Assembly (NCBI GenBank): GCA_047967505.1
Contig: CM106538.1
Direction: 5' to 3' (one strand)
Length of the DNA: 64,000 bases
Source: Dipteris shenzhenensis
Taxonomy: Eukaryota; Polypodiophyta; Polypodiopsida; Gleicheniales
In this document: one piece after another, positions 52,591 through 64,000 of the stretch
Numbering within the stretch: position 1 is the stretch's first letter
How the letters are laid out: every line of letters starts with the position of its first letter
The notes under the pieces: generated by a model
Seen by the model: only the letters and a program-made list of their open reading frames with translations
What the model was told of the DNA's origin: nothing
The model's database searches: none
Program-made: the position numbers and the translations under genes

Positions 52591-52860
52591 AGGCCCCACG
52601 AGCATGGTACTAGTGGATTGATGCCTACTTTCTACAAAACCGGTCCAGGAGGAGCCCATCTGATGAAAATTTGTATACGTACAGAGAAGGAGGCAGGTGT
52701 TTGATCATGGTCCTTTATGTGGACGACCTTGTCATAACAGGGAACCATGAAGAAAAGATCTCGCAAACAAAGCAGTTGCTAGGAAGAGAGTTTGAAATGA
52801 CAGACCTCAGGCTAATGCATTTTTTTTTGGGGATAGTTTGGCAAGAGCCAAAATAGGGTA
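52585..52860 (+). pseudogene. Copia RT fragment fused to integrase by deletion
   Basis: After FVHYGLK a stop codon and APRAW follow, the GLKQAPRAW motif of RT, so the integrase end runs straight into mid-RT. Then comes LIMVLYVDDLVITGNHEEKISQ with an intact YVDD, and MTDLRLMHFFLGIV. It ends at 52855 in unrelated sequence. The RNase H is missing and no 3' LTR was found. Confidence 0.82.
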
Positions 52861-54135
52861 TGATATTCCCACCATTGTGGTATGATATCCCACCATTGTG
52901 GGTCTAATATATGGGTAGCATAGTGCAAAGAGTTGTATGGTTGATTCCTTTTTTTGCACCATCTTTTGCAACATAGTTCGACGAGCCATACTGTATCCAC
53001 CTTTGCCTGGCCTTGCATATTCCTTCAAAACATCCCTCTAAATAGTCCACCAAGCCATAAAAGCACTTCCCATGCTTGGACCTTTCACATCCAACCTACA
53101 GATTGCAAATCAAATTGGCTTCATGTCTTCCACTTCATTAGACACCCTCTTCCAAAACACTAGATTATTAACCAATGCCTAAGTCGATAAATTCGTTACA
53201 GGAGCCGCTCAAGCATGGTTCGGCTATCCACTCTATGGCCTCTATGCTGAATAATATCTCAGCTACAGGGGCCTACTGCTTTAACAACCGCTCCATCATT
53301 ATGTGCCAAAACATGTCTCACCTCGCTTTAGAAGCTCCATTGGGTGATTTGCAGATTGGTGATTCTTGAATATATATAGTAATTGATCATGGTTTAAGAA
53401 AGTATAACACAACTTTTCTAGCCTCATCCACAACTTTGAAGAAGTTTGTCTCAGGTGTTTGGTACCAATCCTCCAAGACTAGGTCTACACATTGACATGA
53501 GCATTGCGATGCCCAAATACATCGATATCTTTGACATCTAACATCTACCATGAAGAGTACATGGGTTTAGGTACTCGGATGGACAAACATTTCCTAGGAG
53601 ACCCTCAAAGATAGATTAGAAAGTGCAAGGGTCTAGGAGTGGTAAGGGTGGTATCCATTTTGGTTGGTCAAACATCAGCAACTGCAAACACAATTGTGGA
53701 TGACATAGTCACACACCGCCAGTCTCAACTTGTAATTGAAGAAAGAACCATGGGTCTTGGATCCGCGGGTGAGAAATCGATGACTCTTAAAAGTTGCTCG
53801 CAAAGTGCAATTGCACACAGTAGTGGCATAGAATCCCTTCTCAAAGGCTTCACCTCATAAGATTTTAGTGTACCATGTGCATTCAAAAGGAGGGGTATTT
53901 TAATTTGTGGAAGTTACGCGCATAACATAATCACACACTTTTGTAGGGTCACAGGCTTGTTAGGCTCTAGAGCCATGTTCATGTTTGTATGCACATACTA
54001 ATGGATCAATAATGTGCAAAATTTTCTACCTTGACACGTATCAAAATATTGGTCATGTCTTGATCAAATTTATTCGACAATACATCTTGCATGGAACAAT
54101 CATTTCACTTAGTGTTATTTTGCCATTACTCATAA
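52861..54135. other. No supported gene
   Basis: Starts with a short tandem duplication (TATGATATTCCCACCATTGTGG / TATGATATCCCACCATTGTGGG, 52859-52900). The small open frames here have no recognisable motif or continuity. Confidence 0.4.
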
Positions 54136-54345
54136 TTGTGCTAGACCTCGAGATGGAGCCACCATCCAATCTGCCTATGGACCTAGGCGTGGGATGGCCA
54201 ATCACCTTTTCCCACATCCTACTCTTTCTCGAGTAAGAATGTATCTACACTATGATCTTTTGCAACATCATGCTCTATACATGAAAGTTGGTATTTCACA
54301 CATGCTAGTGTAGTAGCTAGCACTGCTTACATGCAAATGGTAGTT
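54136..54345. repeat. Dispersed repeat, copy 1
   Basis: GCTAGACCTCGAGATGGAGCC to the GTAGTAGCTAGCACTGCTTACATG region. It matches 54969-55215 in several blocks (CTGCCTATGGA, GGATGGC, CTCTTTCT.GAGTAAG, GGTATTTCACA). Copy 2 carries about 40 extra bases. Confidence 0.7.
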
Positions 54346-54968
54346 CTTTCTCTCACACCATCTACTTTCCAATCCCAACCATATGACATAGCTATTTGAA
54401 AGATTTAAAAGCATTTGTTCACGCTACAAGCAATCTTAAACATTTAAACTCAAACAAAATACATAAGGAACTAGCAATTGATTGATTTTCAATACCCATG
54501 GTCCAAATCGATGTTCAAATTCCATTGGAATAGTTCCACATATTAAATGTTCACTCATTTACATCTTCAGCTTGTACATGGGTTACTCTACTCTTTGCAT
54601 GGTTAATGCCTTGTAGAAGGCTAGCAACGGATTCGACCCTTGGTCCCTCACATCTCTTTATTAGTTTTTCTTCATCACCAATCAAAAGTTTTCTTATCCT
54701 CAAAGCAGATCCTATGAAGACTTGGTTGCAAAAGTTGCACATCCACTTCTGATGATGAACTAACATTGTAACAAAATCCCATGGTATCACCACACTTTGC
54801 CCTCATCCAAAAGCCTCATTTGGTGGTTGATGTTGGCCTACCCTATCTTCTCTGTCGTCCATGATTGCCATCCATGTAAAAGAGATAAACCATCTCAGAT
54901 CATTAATATGTTTTCAGCAATTCAAGACAATATCACTAACATGTTATAGGAAAAAAATGTACGTTTGC
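54346..54968. other. No supported gene between the two repeat copies
   Basis: An 80-codon minus-strand frame at 54551-54793 contains CNFCNQVFIGSALRIRKLL, which resembles the start of a BED-type zinc finger (C-x2-C). It is too short and isolated to call a gene. Confidence 0.35.
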
Positions 54969-55215
54969 TAGACCTCAAGAGAGAGAAACTATCCAATCAT
55001 CTTGCCCCCTCCATGCATGATTGGATGGTTTTAGATGTGGTAACCTGCCTATGGAAATAGGTGTAGGATGGCAAGTTGCCTTTTCTCACATCTCGCTCTT
55101 TCTTGAGTAAGCATCTATCTGTACTATGATCATTCGTGATATCGTACTCTGTACACGAATGTCGGTATTTCACAACCACTATTGCAGTAGCTAGCAATAC
55201 CTACATGTGCACTTA
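54969..55215. repeat. Dispersed repeat, copy 2
   Basis: Second copy of the repeat at 54136-54345, more diverged. It contains an inverted pair ATCCAATCAT / ATGATTGGAT (54991-55027). Confidence 0.7.
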
Positions 55216-57110
55216 TCAAGACTCTTTATTTGAATCTATGAAGTAAAGGACACCTACCTAGGCTAGACATACCTAACATGAGTTTAGATGTACATATCAT
55301 ACCTATATAAGTTCAACTAATTGTTAAGAAAGTATTACAATCTACACATAAATGCATGGTATAGTTTGCCACAAATTTCATCTTACAAGTAAGAAGACAA
55401 TTATAGTCCATAACATTCTCTAACATGTAGTCTGCGGGTTGATACAAGCTAGTAATTGCAAGCTACACAACTGGGTAGAATTTCAATGGTATCGACGACT
55501 GGCGAATGAGAGCCACAACCAGTGAAAGCCAAGTATTATTATTTTTCTCAATAAGTACATATAAACTGTAATATATCATTTACTATTTCACATCCATGTG
55601 CGAGTAGTTATCGGTTGGAATATCTTGACCACACACACACATGCACATGGTTCAAAGATATAATGTATCCATATGCGAGTAGTTACAAGTTAGCATACAC
55701 AGATGTTCCACTAGCATGTAGATACTTGCTTTCAAAATCTTCTATATTTTTACTATTTTTTTGTAATAGATATAGCTAATGACTATTAAACATGTAATTT
55801 ATTTACAAGTTTATAAATACCAAAAACTATAAGGTTTCACTAAATTTAAAAGCTAATTCGCTATGCCTGTAAAAATAACTTTCTTTTTTATTTTTTTTGT
55901 GAAAATAACTTCAAATATATTTTAAAAAAATATTGTTCTTTCCTTTCAAATCACAAACCATAAACCATAAACTAAGAGCTTTGCATTCATCCATTTTGCA
56001 TCCTAATGTGGGTAGATATCAACTGGCTTGAGCAAGAGCCCACCACCGACACTGGATACTTTTTAAAAGGATACAAAAACTTACAAATTTGTTTGGAAGC
56101 TTTCTTTATCCCTTTTTTCTTGTCCTTTTATGTTTTTTTTGAGACTCCAAGTAGAGCTAGATTCTCAGGAATGCAAATAGTAGAAGGTGGGCGCACAATA
56201 TATATAAGAAATTATACTACATGGTATGTGCAACAAACCCGCACAGTAGTTGAAATGTACCATGCAATATATCTATCACCGCATGGTATAGATAAATACC
56301 GAGTGGTATATTTATCTTCTTACTGCATGGCATGTAGTTTTACCACATGGTAATCTCGATAAAAAAAAGTGGCAAGGCTGGTTTAAACCGCTCCAGGGGG
56401 GTCCAAAAAATGTTTAAAATGTTTCAATTTTCCAGTTTAAAATGCCCGTTTTCATTCCCTCCCAAATCCATGTCTACCTCATGTGTAGATCCTTTTACCT
56501 TAGGTCTCTGTACGATGGCACTTTGGAAGTATTCAAGCATTATCTTTGATTACATTCTCTTTGCTTCCATAATGGGGAATTTCTCCCATACAAGTTTGAA
56601 GATCTCCAATGAAGGCGTCAATTCAAGAAATTGGTTTGTTTTTGGAGGCGACATCACAAAGTGCTTTGCGTCTCTCTTGGACATCTATTGCCAGTTGGGT
56701 GTGATTTTTTGGTGAGCTTTTTGTCACGAGATTTTTTTCAATTTTCATGAATATTGTGAGCTTTTCATTCACCCATCTCCCCAGCGTCTCTATTCCATCC
56801 AGGAGCTGAGAGGGGGTTTTAGAGGCCGACATCTCCTGATGTCACCTAGAGAGAGAGGGCCTTGCTTATGGATATGAATGAACCTGACATGACAACTTCG
56901 TAAAGTAAGGCTTATGAAGTAATGGAAGGATCCTCATGCAATACTATGTGTGTACAATAATGTGTGCATGGAATTTGGAAAAACCTTTCTTTGAAATCAA
57001 AATGAAGGTATCATGGCTTAGATTGGGAGGAGATGAGGAGAAATCAAAAACCAACATGAAGAGAAGTCCCATCCACACAGTGCACTATCAACAAATAAAG
57101 AGATCAAGAG
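55216..57110. other. No supported gene
   Basis: AT-rich at 55560-55960. At 56205-56350 a cluster of CATGGTAT/ATACCATG/TACCACATGG words forms small hairpins. Otherwise nothing recognised on either strand. Confidence 0.4.
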
Positions 57111-57118
57111 ACTTTTTT

Positions 57119-58960
57119 TCACCTGCATTCCACTGAACAGTTGCAGGGCTGCCTTGCCTGCCCATTCTGAGCACAACCAACACTTATGTCACTCCAAGAG
57201 ACCACATTCCACTGTGACATCTCTGTGAACACTGCCCTTGCATCACTTAGGTTCATGCACTTGCAATACATATGGACGAGGGCATTCCCCACAATAACAT
57301 CTAACTCCCATCCATTGCCAACAATAGTAGCATGGGTCACACGACCCTCTTCTAGGGATGTCATACAAGCACAAGCATCCACAATTCAAATGAAGGTGAT
57401 CTTGTCTGGCATGAGACCTTCAACTTGCATTTGGCCAAATAATTGTAGAGATTCTTTGCCATGCCCTTTATGGGCACACGCAGCAATCATGGCACTCCAG
57501 GAGATCACATCTTGCTGTAGCAACTCTACAACAAACACCACCCTCGCATCCTCTATGCTCCTACATTTGCCAAACCTATTGATGCCAACAATAGTGCATG
57601 GATTACTCTACCCTCTTCTAAGGCTCCGAGACTAATGCATACATCCACGGCATGCATCCACGATGCAGATGAAGGTGATCATGTCTAGTGCAATACCTTC
57701 AGCCTGCATTTGACCAAATAGTTGTATCTTTGCCATGCCCTTTCTGGATGCATTCAGCTATCATCGCACAATAGGGGATACAATTCTGTTGTAGCATTTC
57801 AGCAAGAACTAGCCTTGCATCATCTAAGCTCCCACAGTTCCCATACATATTGATGAGGGATGTACCAAGGACAAAATCCAATCGTTTTTGGACAACATCC
57901 AAGGTAATTAAGGGCTTGTAGTCTGGTCCCCACACCTCTGTCAAAGCATATTCAGGGTATATCTCCCTCTTGCAAAACTTAATCGAACTATCATGCCCTA
58001 ACAACGTCTCGAAACTTCATGACCCTATTTGGCCTACTCCTTATCTTTCACAAAATTCGTGCTATAGGTCCTGTACTATCTCCCTCAAGTCTTGAATTCA
58101 CTCCACCCTCTCCTTAAGGCAGTTTCTAGCCAACCTGATATCGCCATACATAGCATGTCCAGAGATCATTGCACCCCATGCCCTTGCATCATCAAGGCTT
58201 TCACACTTGCCATACATGTTGATGACAACATTTTTTATAACATCTGACTCCCCTCCGTTGCAGCAACAGTAACATGGATCACTCAATCCTCTGCTAGGGC
58301 AATCACGATGGCTCACAAATCCATAAGGTAAAGAGTAGCAATGCCTCCTTGCCAATCAAGGCACTCCAAAAGATCACATCTCACTGTAGCAACTCTGTAA
58401 CAAACACCACCATCACATCCTCTCTACTGTTGCATTTGCCATACATATTGATAAGAGCATTCCCCACAACAAAATCCAACTCCCATCTATTGCTAACAAC
58501 AGTAGCATGGATTACTCTACCCTCTTCTAAGGCTCCCATGCATTGGAATATGAGTTTATCTGGCTTCATGCCACTATGTTGCATTTTCCCAAAAAGCTCG
58601 AGCAAGAACAGCATGCACATGTTCAGTGCATCCTACAATCAAAGCACCCCATGACACTACATCCCAATAGGTCAGTTCATAAAATTCTTTGTGCACCTGA
58701 ACAATTGCAGGGCTGTCTTGCCATGCCCATTCTGAGCACAACCAGCAATCATCGCACTCTAGGAGACCACAACCCATTGTGGCATTGCTGCAAACACTGC
58801 CCTTGCATCATCTAGGTTCACGGAATTGGCATACATATTGACAAGGGCATTCCCCACACAGTAACCTCTGACTATGGAACCAAAAAAGAGCAGAAAGCAT
58901 AGAGCAATAAAGACACTCTTGTGCCACACAACCACCATGACCAAGGACATAGTATCTGTT
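57119..58960 (-). pseudogene. Pentatricopeptide-repeat (PPR) protein pseudogene
   Basis: Read on the minus strand from 58960, repeated PPR units are visible: VGNALVNMYANSVNLDDARAVF (58865-58800), WDVVSWGALIVGC (58665-58625), LEEGRVIHATVVSNRWELDF and GNALINMYGKCNS (58540-58420), NMYGKCESLDDARAWGAMISG (58240-58150), LINMYGNCGSLDDARLV (57870-57820), and VGNALVHMYCKCMNLSDARAVF with NVVSWSDISVGCAQNGQA (57300-57140). The MYGKCGSLDDARAVF and VVSWNAMI-type words are hallmarks of plant PLS-class PPR proteins, which edit or process organelle transcripts. Unit order is kept but frames change between almost every unit and stops abound. No DYW domain was seen. Confidence 0.88.
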
Positions 58961-59037
58961 ACATGACAACCTCAACAAGAACATCAAAAGTGATGATCAC
59001 AAGTATTACTGTCAATACTACATAGTTTATGGAAATG

Positions 59038-61790
59038 CTATTCTATACTGATTGATCGCAGACACATGTCAGCAACAACATTGTCATTCTCTATGGAAAG
59101 ACAATGGCGACCTAAGTCTTCGCAAAGCCTTGCCATCCCAAAGCAACCTGCAAAGACATTGATGATGCAATCACCAGGGTTTGTGAATGTTCTGAGTATC
59201 CACCTACAAGAAGCACTAAAAGGGATCAGAGGATGTTTGACAATCCATATTTGTTTTCCTTGAAAGAACTTCAATTATACCCCATAAATTCAATCTGTGC
59301 TTGTATAGGGTCTTACTCGTGCAAGTAATCTGATCTTTCTACCCCTCCTCGTAAGTAAGTTGATGCAACTTGTGTCTGTTTTGTGACATGTTTATGGTCA
59401 CACTCGTGTAGCACTGATGTCTTTGCTGGAAAAAGCTTATTAGAGACATTTGCACCTGTCTATCGATCCATGTGTGGGAGGTCCGATTTTCCACGCCAGA
59501 AGATACCCATTTGTAGATTGCGAACCTAATGGATGATGACACCTCAAGTTAGATACATCCAAATCATGCTTATTAGACCAATATAAACAAACATTTAGAT
59601 GATTTAATGTACCTCCTCTCCATCATCATGTAAATAACCAAAGTCAAGAAGCACCATATATGATCGATGGAGCTTGAACTCGGCCTTTTTCGCATGTGCA
59701 AATATATAGCCCCAATGTTTTGGGAGAGAGCAAGTCATGTACCACCCCTGGTCTACTACAAAGTCATTGGCAAACTCCACCACCCTTGCAGAGAGCTTGA
59801 GGGAGAATCTATTCCACTCTGGGCATGTAGTACTACTTATGAGTTCCACTACCAAACTTGTGGGAAAATCTGCCCATACCAAGCGAACCACCTTGACACA
59901 AGAATTACCATTGTGTGACAAACCTGGTGCTTTCACTTTTCTTAAAAATTCATCAACCCTACAATGAACAATTTAATCTCCCTAGATCAATGACCTATAT
60001 TCCAAAATAGATTCTTAAATGTACGCATTTCTTTAAAAAAGAAACACTTACAGCTTTGGTGCATTCGACAACTGAATGATATCCTCTGTAATTATATCCA
60101 TATATGGAAACAACTTTACATCTGCATCAAATCCTAGCTTGAAAGCTTTAGTTTGGCTGCAAAATCAAAAAATCATAACCAAGAAAGAGAGGAGTGATAC
60201 TCACTAGATAAACTCAGTTGTTGAGTAATGGAATTGGTTCTTGAAGCATGAAAATTGAGTCGTTGCTTTGTTCTCAGCTCTTGAGTCTTAGAGGACTCTA
60301 CATTCTCCGATAGAACCTACTTGTAAGAATTACAAAGGACAAGACTCTAGGTTATACTATATTGTTTCTTTAGTGTTAGTTGTTAACTATTACATAAGTA
60401 TGAGGAGTAGAGGTCTCACAGGTCTTTTCTTAATAGCTGACTCTCCATCCGTTGATCTAGGTCATAATGTGATATCCACATAAGGGTTCTCTGCATCCAA
60501 TTCATCCTCATCCATATTGTCTTCCATGTTGTTCTCGAAGACTGAGCAGCAAATGTTGCAAACTTAAGTATATGGTAGATACCCGCATATATAGACATTG
60601 GTCTAGATGCCTATGGAATAGGGAACTTTGGAGTATTACCTTCATGTCTATTTTTCTCAATGGGATGTACTTTTCCCAGTGGGTAATCCAACCACCAAGG
60701 ACACACATTAATCTCCCAAATCGTTATGCCCTTATCTTTCCAAGATAAGGGATACATGCTTCCCCCTTTCTCCATGTTTGTCCATGCCATGACCTCATAT
60801 GGCATCCTTGAAGATGAATTGGTATCATGCCAAGACCATATCCACCTATTATGTATGAAAGAATGTAGACATATGAGTGAAACAATTTATTAATCCTAAG
60901 AGAAAGGAGAGGGTTGCTATTGTACCACTTATACACCAAGTGTAAAGATGACTCCTGCATTTTTGGCTGCTTATTTGCTTCAAGAGTAGACTTCATATCC
61001 TTCCAAAGCATAGGGAAGGCTTCTTGGAGGTGAAGTCATCTTTGCTCTTGAGCAAATGTCTCAAACCCATCGGGCAGTTCCAAATCATGGCTTTGCAAAT
61101 TGTTGATGATGGAAATCCCTCGCTCAAACAAGTATTGCCAATATGTTTCCTTTTTCACATGTAGTCGAAACTTTTGGGCATCCCCATACTTAGCAGATGC
61201 AACTGTATCATTTCCACGTACCATCATCAATTGTTGTAGAAGCTCTTTTTTCCTATTAATATCATGGCAAAGGAAAAAAATATTAGCATCACTATGGAGT
61301 GATTGTGCAAAAACATTAATCGACATTACCTATTAGGGTTGAGACGTGATGAGGCTAATATATGGACTTTGTCCTTAGTCGTGGCACCCTTTTGATTCCA
61401 ATCATAACTAAATAGAAGCTCAAATAAGCCATCACCATTTGCAAGATTGGCAACAGGTACCATCTTGTATGCTCGATCACGAAAGATGACTTCCACATTC
61501 TTAATAGCCTTACTAAAGTTATTAGTATACTCCTCCAGACTCATCTTCGATTGATCAAGATTTTGAGTAGCTTTCTTGATTGCATGTGAAAAATCATCCT
61601 TCCATGAAAACAAGAAATCAAAACATTGTATGCTTGATCATGAAAGATGACTTCCAAAAGAAGTTCACAAATAGAACCTATCAACTTGAGGATGTTGATG
61701 GCATCGTGATACCCAGATGCACCAATGAGTATCGCCTTAAATTCTTCTATGCTCGACCACCTTGAGGGCCAACAGACCCTTTTTGTTAGT
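59038..61790 (-). pseudogene. Intron-containing N4/N6 DNA-methyltransferase-like gene, decayed
   Basis: Minus-strand coding blocks separated by short GT-AG introns: about 61790-61330, 61252-60926, 60845-60640, 60542-60420, 60156-60052, 59958-59613 and a last block ending at 59038. Donors include AG/GTAATG (61329), AG/GTAATA (60639) and CT/GTAAGT (60051). Acceptors include TTAATAG (61253), TTTGCTGCTCAG (60543), TTTTGCAG (60157) and CATTGTAG (59959). The last block reads WILRTFTNPGDCIINVFAGCF and DLGRHCLSIENDN, closely like the NPGD.VLDPFAGSG...LGR..I.IE SAM loop of N4/N6 methyltransferases. The block at 59958-59613 has RLVWADFPTSLVV, where DPPY/W would be expected. In-frame TGA codons near 61038 and 60471 and a frameshift near 61610 show decay. 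Relation to the right-arm gene is likely but unproven. Confidence 0.55.
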
Positions 61791-62944
61791 AGAGAAGACC
61801 TGCTGGGAGGGGAAGGATGTGACGCCAAAATTGATATTTTTCATTTGGCATTGGTATTGTTTTCTTCTATGTTTGATAAGAGTTTGAGTATCAAGTGATA
61901 GCCTAGCGGCTCTCACTTATTTCTATTTTCAAAGATATTGTATGGGATTGAGAGGATGAGTGGAATGGATCATTGTAAATACCATAGGTATGAATTACAA
62001 ATACCTTGGTATGGGGTGAGAGTTATTTGTGTATGGGATATTCTGGGGTTTTTAGAAAATAGGACTTAGAGAGTCATATAAAGAGGTGGACTCATGTCCA
62101 TGTGTTTCAATAATATTAGAGAGGCCACATGCCAAGCGTGTGGAAGGCATGTGGAGGAGTGTGAAGTCGAGAGGAATCCTTCTAGAATTCCCATGTGGAA
62201 TAAGGAGGATGTGGACATTAGGAAAATAGAGGGTCCCTGTGGGCTCCATCTGGGGAGACTCTTGACTTTCTCAATATTTTAAGAGTCAAGCATCTTTTAA
62301 TGGGACACATGGCAAGAGTAGCCAAAAAGGACATGGATGGTGACATACGGGCTTATGTGATTGATGGGGAAAAGAATCTACGGGCAACAATTGTAAATGG
62401 GTGAATGAGGGTGATAAAATCTCTTAAAAAGGAGCCCTCCTCTCCCTTGTTCACCATATCTCTTCCACCATTAGGCCTCATGTTGTTGTAGCTCTAGTCT
62501 CCTCAAGCCTCTTCCATGAGCCTTCTCTCCCTCTTGTAGATATTCTCTTATGTAGACTCTTGAGTCCATCTCTCTCTAGTTTATTCTCTCTCTATGAGTA
62601 GTCTTGGAGCTTCTGCGCCCTGTTGTATGTATGAAACCTCTTCTTCTCCCTTGTGTTTGTAGTATTTTGAGTGTATTTGAGTGGAGTCTTACTCTCATGG
62701 CAATGAAAGTCACTTCTTATAATTTTCCTTGAGTCTCCATTCCTTTTTCTCCATTCCTATGTTCTTTTCTGTCTCTATTCAAGTCTCTAAAGTAGTTCTT
62801 GTTCGGCCGCTCACTATGCACACATGGTCCATCCATTTCTCGAGCCACCATGCAAGGTTCTTCCTCTCTTTTAGGCGAATTCTAGGGGTATTCGATTGTT
62901 GATAATTGTGGAGCCTTAAGGGAGTAGTTTGCTTATTTGTTTGC
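61791..62944. other. No gene; possible gypsy-type LTR start
   Basis: TGTGACGCCAAAATTGATAT at 61818 looks like a gypsy LTR start. It is followed by a 900-base stretch with a pyrimidine-rich second half (62430-62790). No second copy is in the window, so an LTR cannot be shown. Confidence 0.35.
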
Positions 62945-63649
62945 AGGTTGAAGAAAGCCTTGTATGGCTTGAAGCAAGCACCTAGAGAATGGTCTGACAA
63001 GATAGGACAGTATCTTGTCACTATTGTCTTTCAAATTTCCAAGGGAGATTTCTCACTTTATGTGAGAAAAACAAAGGTATTATGCCGCTTGTCATTTATG
63101 TTAATGATTTGATTATCACAGGCGATAGTGATGAAGATATCCTTCATGTGAAAAGGCTATTGAAGCAGAAGTTTTAGATGAAGGATTTGGGAGGGCTGTG
63201 TTATTTCTTGGGCATTGAGGTGATTAGATCACCAAGTGGGATACGGCTCTTGTAGAGGCAGTATGGATTGGACATGCTGTCCAAAGATGGGATGACAGGC
63301 TGTAAGCCTATTTCAGTTCCTTTGGAGCAGAATGTGAAGCTCAACACAGATGCAGGTGAGCTTCAGGAAGACCCTACTATGTACAGACACATAGTAGGAA
63401 TTTTGATTTATATGACTATTACCAAGCTAGATTTGAGCTATGCTGTTGGATTGGTAAGTCAGTTTATGCAGGCTCCAAGGAAACTGCATTTGGATGCGGC
63501 TAGATGCATACTCAGGTATGTGAAGTTGACATTGTAGTATGGAATATTTCATGAGACTGGGGTTCAGATATAGTTGCATGGATACACTAATGCTGATTGG
63601 GCTAGTAGTATTTCTTATAGACAATCTACTAGTGGATATGTGTGAGAGA
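62945..63649 (+). pseudogene. Copia RT and RNase H fragment
   Basis: Begins [21 protein letters not shown] frame change follows near 63085 and then [13 protein letters not shown]: the catalytic YVDD is YVND here. Next come FLGIEVIRSPSG, LSKDGMTGCKPISVPL, YAVGLVSQFMQAPRKLHLDA and GYTNADWASS (normally D-A-D-W). Stops occur at 63176, 63253, 63535 and 63570. It is the same family as 4019-4224. The start at 62945 follows unrelated sequence and the end is the palindrome at 63650. Confidence 0.85.
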
Positions 63650-63705
63650 TGTGTTCTCTTTTGGGAGTGCTGCAGTCACTTGGAGCACTCCCAAAAGAGA
63701 ACACA
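63650..63705. repeat. Perfect palindrome at a copia/gypsy junction
   Basis: Two 22-base perfect inverted arms (63650-63671 and 63684-63705) enclose GCAGTCACTTGG. The left arm and loop are normal copia RNase H sequence (SFGSAAVTWS). The right arm is the left arm copied backwards. Gypsy sequence starts directly after it. Confidence 0.92.
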
Positions 63706-64000
63706 CATGGGACAAGTGGTTGCCATTGTTGGAGTTTGCCTACAATGATAGAAAACATTCATCTACCGGGTTCAGTCCGTTTGAGCTGAACTATGGTTAT
63801 AGTTGGAGTACCTCAGAAAGTGCCTAGTGCCGCGAACTTTGTAGTTCAGATGTGGGAGATGCGAGCACTTGCGAGAGCTAATATCTGTCAGGCTATGGAT
63901 AGAGCCAAGGTGTATGCGGATGAAAATCGGTCTATAAGAGTATTTGAAGAAGGAGAAAAAGTTTTTCTCAGAATTCCTTCGCACTCGAAGTCGTTGACTT
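63706..64000 (+). pseudogene. Gypsy integrase C-terminal part, running off the window
   Basis: Reads DKWLPLLEFAYNDRKHSSTGFSPFELNYGYS, the stretch after the DDE core of chromovirus-type gypsy integrases. A frameshift near 63800 follows, and then an open frame to the edge with FVVQMWEMRALARANICQAM and KVYADENRS...GEKVFLRI, the usual RxxY-ADx-R and GD/E-VFL motifs. No stop to 64000. Confidence 0.85.

Noticed and set aside
53170-53870. Small plus-strand frames with protein-like composition
   Set aside because: No recognisable family, no continuity between them and no splice signals that would join them.
61818-62800. A gypsy LTR
   Set aside because: Only a TGTGACG-like start is seen; no second copy, primer site or target duplication could be found.
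1-64000. tRNA or rRNA genes
   Set aside because: None seen by eye. The only tRNA-related sequences are primer binding sites. A covariance search would be needed to exclude decayed copies.

Overview
The window looks like repeat-rich nuclear DNA of a land plant with a large genome. The evidence is Ty1/copia and Ty3/gypsy retrotransposons nested several layers deep, copia primer sites complementary to initiator tRNA-Met, an Athila-like gypsy element, a decayed pentatricopeptide-repeat gene, telomere-like TTTAGGG/CCCTAAA tracts and a gene broken by short GT-AG introns. A fern, lycophyte or bryophyte would fit, but the sequence alone does not settle this. No intact single-copy host gene was found.

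Layout. (1) 1-14616, minus strand: a decayed Tat-type gypsy element (gag, protease, RT, two RNase H domains, integrase). It is split by a composite copia element at 2147-12849 (target duplication GCTAC). The copia element has three LTRs and is itself interrupted by a solo Athila-like LTR (2898-4018, AGAAC), a complete gag-only LTR element (4625-7270, ACTGT) and a small MITE (11692-11938). (2) 14617-18169: remains of two more gag-only elements, one inside the other. (3) 18170-46768: a very large terminal-inverted-repeat element inserted into the 3' LTR of a gag-only element, whose last 83 bases reappear at 46768-46850. Without its own insertion it is about 13.2 kb. It carries a decayed transposase-like gene (minus, left arm) and a decayed DNA-methyltransferase-like gene (plus, right arm), which diverge from a 5.5-kb centre of palindromes, telomere-like tracts and strand-asymmetric tracts. 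Both ends carry the same kind of GGTGTA palindromes. (4) 28368-43761: a nearly complete 15.4-kb Athila-like gypsy element (GCAGG) inside the right-arm gene. It has gag, protease, RT, RNase H and integrase, plus a 3.8-kb extra 3' reading region. (5) 46851-49900: a gag fragment, a pyrimidine tract and unrecognised decayed genes. (6) 50300-52860: a decayed copia element. (7) 57100-61800: a PPR pseudogene and a second, intron-containing N4/N6-methyltransferase-like pseudogene. (8) 62945-64000: a copia RT/RNase H piece fused to a gypsy integrase at a perfect palindrome.

The main candidate novelty is the element in (3): a DUF7869-like protein and a DNA-methyltransferase-like protein between matching inverted ends. 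Its boundaries can be read directly. The protein assignments are remembered motif resemblances and need a profile search.
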